Assembly: GCA_948567375.1 (NCBI GenBank)
Contig: OX419762.1
Span: forward strand, 52,805,034-52,869,033
Length of the DNA: 64,000 nt
Reading direction: 5' to 3'
Origin: Lunularia cruciata
Lineage: Eukaryota; Streptophyta; Marchantiopsida; Lunulariales; Lunulariaceae
Within the stretch, counting starts at the first letter, position 1. Every line of letters starts with the position of its first letter. Shown in pieces: positions 36,264 through 47,979 of this stretch. The translations under genes were made by a program, and so were the position numbers. The notes below the pieces were generated by a model. It was not told the DNA's origin. It ran no database searches and saw only the letters and a program-made list of their open reading frames with translations.

Positions 36264-37413
36264 GTGTCAATTTTGAGATAGGAAGAGGCAGATATGAAGA
36301 GATAGATTGTCAATTAGAATTTGCAGGTAGGAAGAGATGTTAGGAAGTGGTGCATAGGTAAGCAAGTCTGCCGTTTGCTTTAGTATTTAAGGGGAGCATT
36401 CGTAGGCTTATGTTGTTCAATATTCATATTTTTAAATATAGATAAAGCAAAGTGTTGTTCTTAGTGCTCGTCGCTTAAGCTTAATTCCGATTGTCAATTT
36501 TGTGTTTGTAGTTGTGAGTGTGTGGAGAATTCCAAAGAGCAAGTCAGTGTGTTTGTGGATGTTGGAATTTGCAGCCTTGATCTTCATTCTGCGTGTTTGA
36601 TCCTGAGTGAAGTGCATCGGAGCAATGCCTTGACAGATATGAGAGGAATTGTAGTGTTGGTAGTATTCTACATTTGTGAGTGCATCACGAAGTTGATATG
36701 AAGCAATTTCAATTGAGGAAGTTGTGCCTTCAGTGGAGGGGTGGAACACAATTCTGAGGTGAAATCGTTCTTCGTAGTGAAGTGCCGTCTTTGGGAGAAT
36801 CTGAATCATCACAATCAAGAGTTGTTTGGACAGAATTTGCTTTGATGTGATTATATGTATGTATTCGTGACAAGTTGTCAAGATTGTGAGCTTGTTACTC
36901 TCTTCTAGGTGTAGTGTCTACTTGAGAGATTAAAGAAGAAACCAAGAAGAATTGCAATTGTGACTTTTGACTTAGTATTTGGACATTTTTGCATAGTATC
37001 TCTGTGGGAACAAACTTTACTTACCCGATTACCGCAAAAGGATATTTGCCAGGTTGTCACACTGGACTTCCTTCCTCTCTATTTGTCTCATCAAGAGCTT
37101 TCCAATGGTACCTCACCCATACAATTTGGAGATTCCTACAAGAAGATTCCCTAAAGATACCCCATGGTCAACATTGGTTTGACCAACCAGATAGGACCAG
37201 ATCCGACATGTCACGTATGCATGCATCTAATCTGAGGGTGGAGATCAATGACATGTCACAAATCCATGTATTTGATCCAAGGGTTATGCTTCTGTTGAGT
37301 GTCTTTGCTTTGTTGTATAATAAAGCCAAGGTGCTCCTTTGGGGCATCAAAGTTTGAGTGTGAAACTTGTGTTTTCTCTTCTATGTTTCTCTACTATCCT
37401 CGGAACATTACAA

Positions 37414-37425
37414 TGGTATCAGAGC
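37414..37425 (+). other. G2 primer-binding site (initiator Met tRNA)
   Basis: TGGTATCAGAGC, the usual 12-base complement of plant initiator methionine tRNA, lies two bases after the LTR end at 37412. Confidence 0.9.
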
Positions 37426-37979
37426 ATGTGTTTCAACCCAAGAGAGTGAATCACCCTCCTGGAAGAACATGAGCTACTACAATTGAGTAATTTTGGGGAA
37501 ACCATAGAGCAATTGATAGGTTAGGAGTGTTTTAAAGAGAGGATGGGATGGAGGCTCTTGGAAGACAATTTCCTACACCCCATTTGGTGTTCTAAAATTC
37601 ATTTCATATCAGGGTCATATACATCTAATGAGAACAAGTGAGAGTTTATCTTGTTTACCATTTTGGAGCAAAGTTCATGGACATAATGATGAATTCACCA
37701 AACTTGGTGATTCCACCTATATTGGTTTACAATAAAGAGAGGGATTTGACAATCTAAATTTTGTTGTGATGGATTTGAATGTCCCAAATCCTCTCTCTTT
37801 CAACACTCAAGTGGAGATTCATTAGGTAGTTAGACCAAAAGTGATGTTTAGGGATTTTGTAGTCAGGGATTTTGGTGAGGAATATTATCAGCAAATGATA
37901 GTTTCTGAAGTCCCAATGGTAGTCCCAATAGTTTATGGGCCCTATTGAGTGATCATATTAACTATCTGTTGAAGTAAGA

Positions 37980-39040
37980 CGTAGTGATTGAGCATTTTAA
38001 GGAACCATGGATCCATAGTTGCAAAAGCTGATGCAAGGGATGTTGAACAAGCTTTGAGAGATAAAGATGACCATGGAGACATTACTAAGTCAAGTACAAA
38101 CCTTCAAGAAAAAGCATGCAATGTAGGAAGGAGAACCATCTTAAAACGCAATACCTACAATTGATGTACGTGGAGAGGCATCCATGCCAATGATATCAAA
38201 CCTGGTCAATGATGCAGCCACATTGTTACTATAGATGAAGAAGACCTACAATATTGATCCTTACAAGGAGTAACATTCTATGGAGGTAGTGGAGAATTGG
38301 ATCTTGAGAATGAATCAATACTTCCAATTGTTCTCAATGGAGATCACCAAGTAGGTGATCTCCACTATAGTAGGGAGATCACCACTAAAACTCTTTTGTA
38401 GGCATGTTTGCATGTGGGTACTTGATTGACAAAGCCCTCACATGGTATGATTCTTGGGAATGATCAATGTTGGTATAAAGAAGAGAGGTCATGTGGATAG
38501 CAATGCAAGAAGGAATGCTAAAGAATTTCCAATCTATGGATTTTGTGTAGATGGCTTGAATCCAACTATGGGGATTGAAACAAAAGAATAGCATACAAGA
38601 GTATGTGGAGGCATTTCTTGATCTACAAGGTGCAATAACCGACATGAGTCTAGCAAAGGCTCTAGATAATTTCAAATGAGGATTGAAGGAGCAGATTTGC
38701 CAAGAAATCATGGTACAAAATCCTTGCACTGAATTTGAAGACATTGCTTGCACTCAAAGAATAGCAAGGGCACTTGGAAGAGGTGAAGGAGTAGTTCTTT
38801 CTAAATATTATCAAGCTGAAATGCCACATATGGATGGACTGTGAGCCGGCCTGTCTCTCACTAAAGATGAACCTCTGATGGCTATTATGGTAGCACACCG
38901 TGGACTAAGAAGGCAAGGAACCCCAACTCCATCATACTCCTCCAAGGCTAACACTCCAATTCTCAAGACATTGATCACTAAAGAACTCATTGAGAGAGAG
39001 ATAGTTGCAAATGAAAGGATGATGAGTACTCCTCACCCCT
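37980..39040 (+). pseudogene. G2 gag, broken
   Basis: Fragments in several frames resemble gypsy gag: VVENWILRMNQYFQ near 38287, VQEYVEAFLDLQGAI near 38600, GLKEQICQEIMVQNP near 38680 and the following charged stretch. It contains a short local inverted repeat at 38339-38363. Stops are frequent. Confidence 0.65.
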
Positions 39041-39505
39041 TGTTTATATACTTGTGAAAAAGTTATGTACCAAAGTTACTAATTATTGGAGTAACTCAAG
39101 TTACTAGGCTAAAAGTCAAGTAAAGTCAAAAAGTATAAAGGAATATCCATCCACATAGGCATATTCTACTAAGCATATGATCTTATCTTAACCCAACCAC
39201 TAAGTCAAGGATTCCTTCACATGGGCCATCCTTGGATTATAGAAGAATCCAAAAGAAAAAGGCTTGTGGGCCCAAGAGTTCTCAATTCTTTCCTCAAAGC
39301 CAAACATCTAGGAATAATACCAAGTCAACACACTAGAACCCAAAATAGTGGTGCTCATCTTTTCCACTTCCTCTAAAGTAAGGTCCACTCTATCTTAGCT
39401 ATGACTAACTTAAGCTAATCATGACTAATGTAGAACCATCCTTTACCTCTATATAAATAATATCTCTCAAGTACTTGTAATACCAAGCTAAATATCATAA
39501 TACCA
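39041..39505. other. Non-coding insertion within G2 gag, possible solo LTR
   Basis: About 460 bp separate the gag capsid part from its zinc knuckle and contain no frame. A TATA-like tatataaata lies near 39460 and both ends could be TG..CA, which suggests a small solo LTR or TRIM-type insertion. I found no target duplication, so this is tentative. Confidence 0.35.
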
Positions 39506-39510
39506 CACAC

Positions 39511-39771
39511 ATGCACAAATGGATATTACAAGACCAATACCTATGGAATTGGGCAAGCTTTGGTTTTGAGACCAAGGAGCACAACCACTTCAAGGAGAGC
39601 AACGACATGTGGAAGAATAGAGATGGAGTCCCACGAGGAGAAGGAACCCAAGTAAAACAACATCATTACTATAATTATGGCCGTATTGGGCACATAGCCA
39701 TCAATTGTTGTGCTTGTCTCCCTAGAAGCCTTCAACCTCCATATAGGCAATCTTTGAACAACATGGATTAA
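39511..39771 (+). pseudogene. G2 gag end with mutated zinc knuckle
   Basis: The knuckle reads YYNYGRIGHIAINC at about 39667-39708. Position and spacing match C-X2-C-X4-H-X4-C but the first two ligands are Tyr. Both changes are single G-to-A transitions, consistent with decay by cytosine deamination. Confidence 0.7.
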
Positions 39772-39859
39772 CGCACCAAAGAGAAGGATATGGAAAACAC
39801 CTCAAAAAACAAAGATTTCCAATAAATGTACAATGTGGCCTTATGGACTCAATAGGGAA

Positions 39860-41556
39860 GCAGAAAAGTGAGGGGAGTAAGAAGATGAGTGTGCAAAGAT
39901 CTAAAAAGGCATACTCACAATTGATTGTTGTGAATGGAGTCCTAGAAGGCAATCAGGTGAGAGTATTGATAGATCTTGGAGCAATAGAGAATTTCTTGTC
40001 TCAATAAGATTTGGGATGGATCTAGAGAAGGATGAGAGCAAAGAAGTAGAGTTACCCAATGGGCAAATAGAGAAGATTGAGTCATTACATAGAAGGGTAC
40101 CACTCTCTGTAGGAGAATTTCAAGAAGCAATTGGGTTGCAAGTTATACAATTAGCTTGTTATGATGCAATCTTTGGCATGCCATGGATGGAGCATTACAA
40201 CCCTATGGTAGATTAGAGGAGGAAAGTAGTGAGCATCCGCCAATGGATGATCATTGGGGATAAAGAAAAATCACATAAGAAAGAAATGCCTCTTTATGTC
40301 ATATGTACAATAGCTATTTGTAAGATAGATAGATGCTTCATGGGTCTAATAAAAGAAGTCCAAAGTGCACAACTTGATAGACAAATTCTTGAGAAATTGA
40401 AAGATGTAGTAAATGAGTTTCAAGATGTCTTTCCATATGATCTACCCTAAGGATTACCACCAACAAGGAGAGTAGATCATAAAATCAAGACACTTTTGAG
40501 GAAGACACCTCCTTGTAAGTTTCCATATCATCTATCACCTCATGAGTTAGAAGAGTGTAAGGCTCAAATTGAGGATATGATGCAAAAAGGTTTATCCAAC
40601 CTAATATATCACCATATAGGACTCTTGTCTTGTTTGTGAAGAAGAAGGATGGTACAATGCACATGTGCATTGACTATCAAGGCCCCAATCCACAAATAGT
40701 GAAGAACAAATACCCTTACCCGCCTGGATGACTTGTTTTGATCAACTCAATGGAGAAAAACTCTTCACCAAATTGGATCTATAGAGCGGTTACAATCAAA
40801 TCCAAATTGCAAGGGAAGATGTATACAAAATTGGATCTATAGAGGGGTACAATCAAATCTAAATTGCAAAGGAAGATGTTTACAAAACCACCTTTTGAAC
40901 CAAGTATGGCCACTTTGAGTCTCTTGTGATGCCATATAGCCTCACCAATGCACCTACCACTTTCATGATTTTGATACATGATATGTTTTGTCCATATTTA
41001 GTCAAGCTTTTTATCATTTTCCTAGATGACATCCTAGTATACAATAAGACCATGATGGAACACAAATAGCATCTACAAGAAGTCCTTTAGGTTTTCAGAC
41101 AAAAGCAATTTTATGCCAAAATCTCAAAATGCAAGTTTAGCAAGTTTGAAGTAGACTACTTGGAGCATAGAGTAAGTGCAGAGGGTATCCAAGTATTAAT
41201 AGATAAAGTAGAGTTCATTAAAAAATGGAGCGCTCTAAAAGATCATACTTAACTTAAGAGCTTCTTGGGGTTAACGAGGTTCTATCATCAATTTTTCAAG
41301 GACTTCTCCAAGGTTGCATAGCTTTTAATAGCACTACTTGGCTAGGAGAAGAAGTGGACGTGGAGAACCGCACAAGAGTTGGCCTCTCAAGAATTGAAAG
41401 ACGCCTTGCTACATGTACCAATCTTGAAATGGTATAACCTAAAACATCCAATCAAGTTGGCAATAGATGCATCAGGTGTAGCAATAGGAGCACTCCTACA
41501 ATAAGAGTGGCATGACGGATGGCATCGTATGCATTTCTCTCAAAAGTTATTACCAA
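39860..41556 (+). pseudogene. G2 protease, RT and start of RNase H, broken
   Basis: Protease: VLIDLGAIENFLS at about 39962-40003 (D-L-G instead of D-S/T-G) and YDAIFGMPWMEHYNP near 40160-40200. The linker to RT reads VNEFQDVFPYDLP near 40412. RT: NAPTTFMI near 40950, catalytic FLDDILVYN near 41018-41044, CKFSKFEVDYLEH, then RNase H start LAIDASGVAIGALLQ near 41457-41501 and FSQKLLP at 41532-41552, where G3 interrupts it. A 58-bp tandem duplication lies at 40771-40885. Many in-frame stops. Confidence 0.85.
40771..40885 (+). repeat. 58-bp tandem duplication in G2 RT
   Basis: Two adjacent copies starting aattggatctatagag at 40771 and 40829, differing by a few bases, duplicate the YNQIQIA.EDVYK segment of RT. 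Confidence 0.85.
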
Positions 41557-43777
41557 TGTCATTCTTTTCTTTTCTTTCTTTGGGAACACATAGAGTGCCT
41601 AGCTATGGAGATTGCAGATCAAAGGCTATAGGTAAACCTATAACTACTTGTCTTAACACGTGTGTTACCCAACCGTTAGAACCCTCCACTCTCGTAACTA
41701 GTGTTCTTGCTATCGAGTAGGGTAGTGATGGGCAACCTAACCTATCATCACAACACGCACTTGTAGTCTACTAGTCATCACTTCCAACATTACCAAGGAG
41801 AAATACATAGCTCTCCTAGAAGAGAAGAACCTAAATGCGATGCTTGCACACCAATTGAAACCAACTGAGCATACAAACAGGTATGCAAGCACAAAGAGGA
41901 TCCAATCACAAGATTATGATAACAACTCTCTATGCTTTTTATTGGAAAAGAGCTTTAGAGCTTTCTTGCTCTATCATCAAGCTAATTTCAACTTGTACTC
42001 CAAGTCTCCTCCAATATGTACTTCAGATTTTAACAATTTCCTATTCCATGTGGGGATTTCCTATGTCTTCTTGATGGGAAAAACTCTACATAGCTTATAT
42101 GAACATTATGTTTTTTGTATAGCTTGGATTAAAGTGTTCTAGGATTCAATGGAAAGCCTATAACATAAGATTTCCAATGACATAAAATAAGACTCAATCA
42201 AATCACTACAGCTCCCCTCACAAGCTCTCAAATGTGGCCAGGTTTTTGTAACTTTTACCTTAATTTTGAAATCCCTATTTTAGGGTTTGCTCCTAATTCT
42301 TGGCAAATTTTCCATGGATTTCTGATTCAAAAGTACATTTGATCCTCACAACCAATTTGGAAACTTGAAACCCTCAATCATACTCACAAGATAGGAGAAT
42401 TGACATCCAATCAAGATGAAAGATAAAATTGCTCTATTGAGCTTATTACAATATTTGAAGCAAAATGTTTTGCATCAGATCCCACTCTCCATAGATCTAG
42501 AGCTAACTAAAATTTTCATAATAGCTGGTTGTGTCCTTTTCTAAACTCTTGAAAATTTTTGTATCCAAATCCAACCCCACTCTTTAGATGTGGATCAATT
42601 CCTGAGCTGCACTTACTCGTGAGCTTTGCAGACCTAGGTGTACTTGATCCAAAACCTTAAATTCTCTATTTGAAGATTTCATATGAAACCTTTGCACAAA
42701 GGTGGAAAACCTAACTAACAACAAGACCTCAAATTTTCATAAGGTAACTTGAATTACAACTTGGAGAGTGACCAAAACTCCAAACTTGATCATCAGCTCT
42801 TCTCCAATACCTTACATCTCAAAAGCTTCAACTTCAATCAATCAGATCTAACTTGAAATTAAACCAAAACTAGAATTTCTTGTGCTCAAAGCTATAAAAG
42901 CTTTTTCTACTCTCCAACACCTTTGATAGAGCACAAAAATGTTTCAAGAAGCTCTCCTAATTGCCTACTTTGTGCTCCTGGGTATGAATTCCAAACCCCT
43001 TGACTCAATTGATGATATCACTCTCAAAATCTGCTCAAATCATCTAATTTCAGTCTCAAGATTGTATCTAGTCAGCTCTTCTCTCCAACCATGGTCTTCA
43101 CTCCCTAAATGCACTCCTTGAACTCCCTTGATGGTCAGAAAAATTCAGACTCCTTCTCTTGGGACCCAATCTCTTGGAAATTTGTCTTGTACTTTCTTCA
43201 CCTTTTGACAAATGGATTGCACAACTCCACCTTGAAGCTTATGAGCTAAGATTCAAGCATTCTGCAACTATAAAGCACATAGATTGTCAAGTCCCAGACA
43301 TGTTCATAATTAAGCACCGGAAGGACGGTAGGATCTGGGTTTCCCATCATCAACTCCATGATACCGCCCCGAAATGTGCCACCATCCAGTCCCATAAGCC
43401 ATCTTGGTGTAAAATTTGAAGTCTAATGAGAAAAGGATTTGGGAGTGGCTGATCAGGAGCATGGGACATCTCATGCTCAATTCCTCCTTTGATGTTCTAA
43501 CAGTTGCGTTTTGCTACAACTCTCACTCCCAACGTCCTCCTCCACCTCAAGACTCCTCGACTCTACCTTCATTCTCTCCACTCTCCCTCACCTATATACA
43601 TTAACGCCCTCAAACATGATAAGATTGTAACCCACTTGGCCAATTGCATGCATGTCCATAAAGTGCTCACATGGCAACGTCTCATCCATCAACTCTATCA
43701 CACAACCTACTCCACTAATGTAGAGATAAACTATGATAAGTCACTTTTTTACGGGCTATGCAAACCACAACATGACA
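41557..43777 (-). repeat. G3 3' LTR, 2221 bp
   Basis: Matches 53805-60881 (less the copia insertion) along its length in the same orientation. On the minus strand it begins TGTCATGTTGTGG at 43777 and ends GAATGACA at 41557; a TATA-like TATATAGG is near 43600 on the minus strand. It is preceded (minus strand) by a polypurine tract displaced by U5. Confidence 0.88.
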
Positions 43778-43782
43778 TCCAC

Positions 43783-45697
43783 TGTGACAACCCGAAAAAT
43801 ATCACTTTTGTGGTAATCGGGTAAGTAAATTTTGTTCCCGCATAGATACAAGTAAAAATTGGTCAAATACAAAGTCAAACAGTAACATTTAGTTCTTTTG
43901 GGTTGCATTTTTAATCTCTCAGGTAGAAACCGCACCCAGAAGAGAGTAACAAGCACTGATTTTCAATCTAGTCACAAATTAACACTTCTTAATCATAACT
44001 CCATCAAATCTTTCCAAACAATCTTGATTGTGATGATTCATGCTCTCCCAAAAATAACACTTCACTGCAAAATAACTTTGCCTCAAAATTGTGTTCTACA
44101 CTTCCATTGAAGGCACAACTTCCTCGATCAAAATTGCTTCACATCAACTTTGCACTGTACTCACAAATGCAGAATACTACCAACACTACAATTCCTCTCA
44201 TATCTGTCAAGGCATTGCTTTGATTGCACTTCACTCAAGATCAAACACACAAAATGAAGATCAAGGCTACGGAATCCAACATCCAACAAGCACATTAACT
44301 TGCACTTTGAATTTCTCTACACACTCACAAACACAATTGCAACATTGATACTCAGAATCAAGCTCAAGCAAAGAGCACTACTTCATAGCACTTTGCTTTA
44401 TCTATTCTTAGAAATTATGAGCATTGAACAACATTAGACTACAAATGTCACTCTTAAATAGTGAAGCAAACAACAATTCTAACAAAAATACCATTTCCTA
44501 ACAACTCTATAAACCTGCAGATCTAAAATGACAATGCATCTCTTCATATTTGCCTCTTCAAATCTTAATTCTATTTTTAATCCAATCCGATGTCTACTTC
44601 TTCCTCGGCTTTCAAACCCGAACCCGAAGTAACTTCACTTCCTATGACTATTTCCTCGGGTTTCACAACTCCTACATCCTTTACCAAATCTAATAGTTCT
44701 CTTTCTTGATCTGAAATTTCACTAGCAGGTAAGCTATCTAACTCCTTATCTTCTAACCCATTCTTCTCTAATGTCTCCAATGGTAACTCTAAAGACATTT
44801 GCACTCTACTTCATCTACTTTGGGTTTTACTACTATCAATTCCTTTACTAATTTTACTATGTCATCATCAAGAATTATAATTGAAAGCATGGGTACACTA
44901 TCTACACCTTCATTTTGTAACTCACTTTCCCCTAATCACTCATGTAACTGACCCAAAGACACTTACAGTCTGATCTTGCACTTTGGGTTTATTCACTACT
45001 ACTACTTCTCTTTCAATTCATGTTCCATCTTCAATCAGAACTGAAATTGAAGTCATGGGTATCCTAACTATCTTCTTTCCCAACTCTAACTTCCTCTGAT
45101 CCCTTTGGCAAAACTCCCAAAGTCACTTTCACTGCATTCCAAGGTCTAACTTCCTCGGGTTGAATCATATTTGTCTTGAGGTAAAGTCTTTTGACCTGAA
45201 GTCATGTGAACCCGAAGTCCGAAGTCCAAAGTCCAAAGTCCAAAGTCATATTGACCCAAAGACACCAAACTACTTTGTACATCTATTCCCAAAACTTCAA
45301 ATGATTGTAACTTCTTCTATAAACCTCCAAACTTTGCAATCTTGGTGGCAATAGAAAGCTTTGAATGAGATGCTTCCAACAAGATATAGCACGCTTGATT
45401 TGGACTTGTGGTCATTGAGATATAGCCCCCGAAATATTCTTAACTTGTAACCTTTATTCCGATGTGAAGAAACCCTCCTTTGGCATTTGGTCCGAGTTTT
45501 TCACTCCTTTGACACGAAGTAAGCTTCTTTGGGTTTGATCCAATCCAAGTCCTTCTTCCTCTTGCATGAAGTCAACTTCCTCAAGCCTGATCAAAACACA
45601 AGTTTGTATTCATTTCTTCTCCATTTGGTTTCAATTTGGTTTAAACAAGGCATTTCTTCTTTAAAACTCGTCCAAAATGAAAAATGTGGGTACCACA
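43783..45697 (-). mobile_element. U5: short U-family unit, 1915 bp
   Basis: Perfect 5-bp duplication TCCAC (43778-43782 and 45698-45702). Minus strand starts TGTGGTACCCACATTTTTC at 45697 and ends GGGTTGTCACA at 43783. It shares its 5' part with U1, not with the long copies, including a run of gactttggacttcgg-like repeats near 45217-45250. It retains only the C-terminal end of the U gene (44804-44577, ending SGLKAEEEVDIG). It is inserted exactly at the border between the G3 polypurine tract and 3' LTR. Confidence 0.88.
44577..44804 (-). pseudogene. C-terminal remnant of U-family protein in U5
   Basis: A 75-codon frame matching the end of the U gene: LETLEKNGLEDKELD, SDQERELLDLVKDV and the terminal SGLKAEEEVDIG. 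The coiled coil and N-terminal domain are absent, as in U1. Confidence 0.7.
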
Positions 45698-45714
45698 TCC
45701 ACCCCCTCTAAACC
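45698..45714 (-). other. G3 polypurine tract
   Basis: On the minus strand TTTAGAGGGGGTGGA immediately precedes the U5 insertion; without U5 it would abut TGTCATG, the first bases of the G3 3' LTR. This fixes G3 as minus-strand. Confidence 0.8.
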
Positions 45715-45796
45715 TATGCATCCTCTGATATGCACCAACTGATCAGACCGTACATTGTAGTCAGAGTCATACCACCTCCTCATCTTATTGACGAGA

Positions 45797-47274
45797 CTAA
45801 TCATCCTCCAATAGTAGATCTTCATCTTGGAACTGAAAGAGATCCAACTCTTTGTTGACATTGTTTGTGCTCCAACTTCCTTCTTGATGTTTGAAAAGCT
45901 TGATATGCTTGCTAGCAATTGGAACCTTGAGTTTGCATCCATCCAACTCTAGAAGAGAGTAAGTAGCATTATCCAACACACTAATAACCACATATGGTCC
46001 AAACCAAGCTTTGAGAGTTTTCTCATAGCGCTATGTTAGTTATCTAGACTACTATCATAGACTAGTACCCAATATCCTTCTTGAACAACTCTTGGCCTCA
46101 AGTGGTGGTGTTTGTCAAACTTGTCCTTGTTCCCAAGACGCGCTTTCTTAAGCCTCTCAATTGCAAACTCCACATCCTTTGGCCTTTTCTCCAGTCGACG
46201 AATCCTAAGTGCTAGAAGCTCCTCCCTGGATATGTGATCTTCCCAAGGTAGAACACTCCAAGTGAGTATTTGCTCCTCAATTGGCATAATTTATTTCTGC
46301 TCATGTATCAACTCCGTGGGCATGTAACCAGTAACTGAACTATGAGTAGTATGATCTGCCCATAGAGCAAAAGGTAAGAGCCTTGGCCACTCTTTCACTC
46401 TCCCTTGGCATGCTTTCACAATGGCTTTCACAATGGATAGATGACCCGCTCACTCTTGGCATTTCCCTTTGGGCTGTAAGCAGTCTTAAGAGCCAATTTG
46501 ACTCCACACCTCTCAAAGAAAACCTTGGCTTCTTGTGTATTGAGCTCTCTTTGATCCGTTGAAATTTGACCCACACACCCGTATCTACAAACCACATCCT
46601 CCAACAGAAATCTGCAAATTCCCTCGTTGGTTTTGGTCCTCAAGGTTTGTCCTTCCTCCTGGTTAGACAAATCCTCCTGTGCCAAAACCAAATACCACAT
46701 CTGCCATATCTCAACCGGCATAGTAACTAGATCCACCACCCACTTGAAATGCATTGCAAGTAGATAGGTAGGATGCAACCCATCTCTATGTTGAATATCT
46801 GAGTATGTTTGGCAGATTTTACAAGTCTCCACAACCAAACTACATCTCTGTACATATTATGCCACCAATACCTCCCTTCAATTTGGTAAAGGTACCATAG
46901 ATACCCCTATGTCCAGCCCACAAGCTCTCATGGAACTCTCTGATCAGTAGCTCCCTTGTTTCCTCCTTGCACACAACCCATTGTGGAGGCTCGCCACTCC
47001 GTTTAGCTTTCTTCCACAAATAACCCCCTTCCAAAAGGTAGTTGTATGCTTTTCACCTCAATTGTTTGTACAAAGCGTCATTCCATTTTGGTTGCTTGGT
47101 CAAGGAGCTATGGTAACACCCAATAGCCAGCCATTCTCCCTCATAGAGCTCCTCCATGAAGAACTTGGGATGCTCATACTCTCCTACTTGAGCCCTTGAA
47201 AAGAAGGTAGTACCTATAGCTTTGGTATCGTCAATCATTGACTCCTCATCTTGATACTCAGCCCAAGATAACAT
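45797..47274 (-). pseudogene. G3 integrase with GPY/F module, broken
   Basis: Minus strand: zinc-binding module FHESLWAGHRGIYGTF (about 46900-46950) and CKICQTY (about 46800-46820), core with D in WVVDLVTMP (46715-46740), STDQRELN (about 46560) for the second D, and E in NAKSERVI (about 46440-46460). The C-terminal part reads RPRVVQEGYWVLVYD (about 46060-46110) and WFGPYVVISVLD (about 45975-46010), the GPY/F module. Several stops and at least two frameshifts. The upstream end is RNase H. Confidence 0.82.
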
Positions 47275-47760
47275 ATCTGCTATTGGATTATCCTTGCTTG
47301 CTATGTGTCAAGACTCAGGATTCAATAACTTGATATATGTTATCCACTTGAGCAATGTCCGGGGTATTATAATTTGTAATCATCCCCAATAGTGGCAAAC
47401 AATCCGTCTCCACTATAACCGACGCACCAATCAAGTAGTCCTTCTCAGATTTCATTTTTGTAACCACTCCCCATAGCTCTCATTTAACATGAGAGTAGAC
47501 TCTTTGGCATTCACCCAAGACCTTTGCCCCAAAATGTACAGCATATTGGTTCCCAACTTCCTCATCTTGCCCTACCGCCCAACTGATAGCTACAGGACTA
47601 GTATAAATTGTGAGTATTATGGGCTTGTTGTTCTCATAGCTGATCCGTCGTAGTATAGGTAGAGATGACAATAATTGTTTCAGCTTCTGAACCTCTTTTG
47701 TGTGTCTTTCCTCCCACCTAAAATTTTGACCTTTCCATAATAAACCATAGCTTTATTCAG
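47275..47760 (-). pseudogene. G3 RT thumb and RNase H; RT palm missing
   Basis: The minus-strand frame begins in the RT thumb/connection (KGQNFRWEERHTKEVQKLKQ) and continues into RNase H (LTIYTSPVAISWAVGQD, HFGAKVLGECQRVYSHVKWEL, VIVETDCLPLLGMI). No YxDD or other palm motif lies between this and the protease 250 bp upstream. The loss coincides with the inverted repeat at 47707-47855. Confidence 0.8.
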
Positions 47761-47855
47761 TGATAGAGTCATGTATGGATTCCGCACTTTGCCCATGAAG
47801 CAGATCCTCTCTATGGTTTATTACGGAAAGGTCAGAAGTTTAGGTGGGAGGAGAG
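47707..47855. repeat. 44-bp imperfect inverted repeat at G3 RT deletion
   Basis: Arms at 47707-47750 and 47812-47855 pair with about 40 of 44 matches around a 61-bp loop. The left arm is the genuine coding sequence (KGQNFRWEE); the right arm is an inverted duplicate, lying where RT should be. Confidence 0.88.
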
Positions 47856-47979
47856 ATAACCAGCATAGCGCTATGAGAAAGCCTAACCTTTATACTCACA
47901 TTTGGGCAGGCACCAAAGAGCTCTCTCTTGCTGTTGTTTGCTGCCCTGATCACCCAACTATACTCTAACCAATTGGCCA

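Larger units (their letters stand above)
33361..37061 (+). mobile_element. U4: full-length long U-family unit, 3701 bp
   Basis: Starts TGTGGTACCCACATTTTTTTG and ends GGTTGTCACA. Flanks are TTGGA (33356-33360) and CTGGA (37062-37066), a 5-bp target duplication with one change. It holds the complete U gene layout (33928-36263) and a TATA-like TATTTAAGGGG near 36394, about 665 bp before the end. No direct terminal repeats are seen inside the unit, so the whole unit behaves like a single LTR. Inserted in the 5' LTR of G2. Confidence 0.88.
32967..37412 (+). repeat. G2 5' LTR, interrupted by U4
   Basis: Starts TGTAATACCAATAGC at 32967 (the same start as the 3' LTR at 62632) and ends CATTACA at 37412, directly before a primer-binding site. 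U4 (33361-37061) is inserted inside, so the net LTR length is about 740 bp. A 157-bp tandem repeat occupies its first part. Confidence 0.85.

Noticed and set aside
35555-36313. 252-codon minus-strand frame in U4
   Set aside because: Antisense of the coiled-coil region, with the same serine-rich shadow as in U3; it persists because the sense codons are rarely antisense stops.
33361-37061. U units as terminal-inverted-repeat DNA transposons
   Set aside because: The ends TGTGGTACCC and TGTGACAACCC are only loosely inverted and no transposase is present; TG..CA ends, 5-bp duplications and the internal TATA box fit an LTR better. Not fully excluded.
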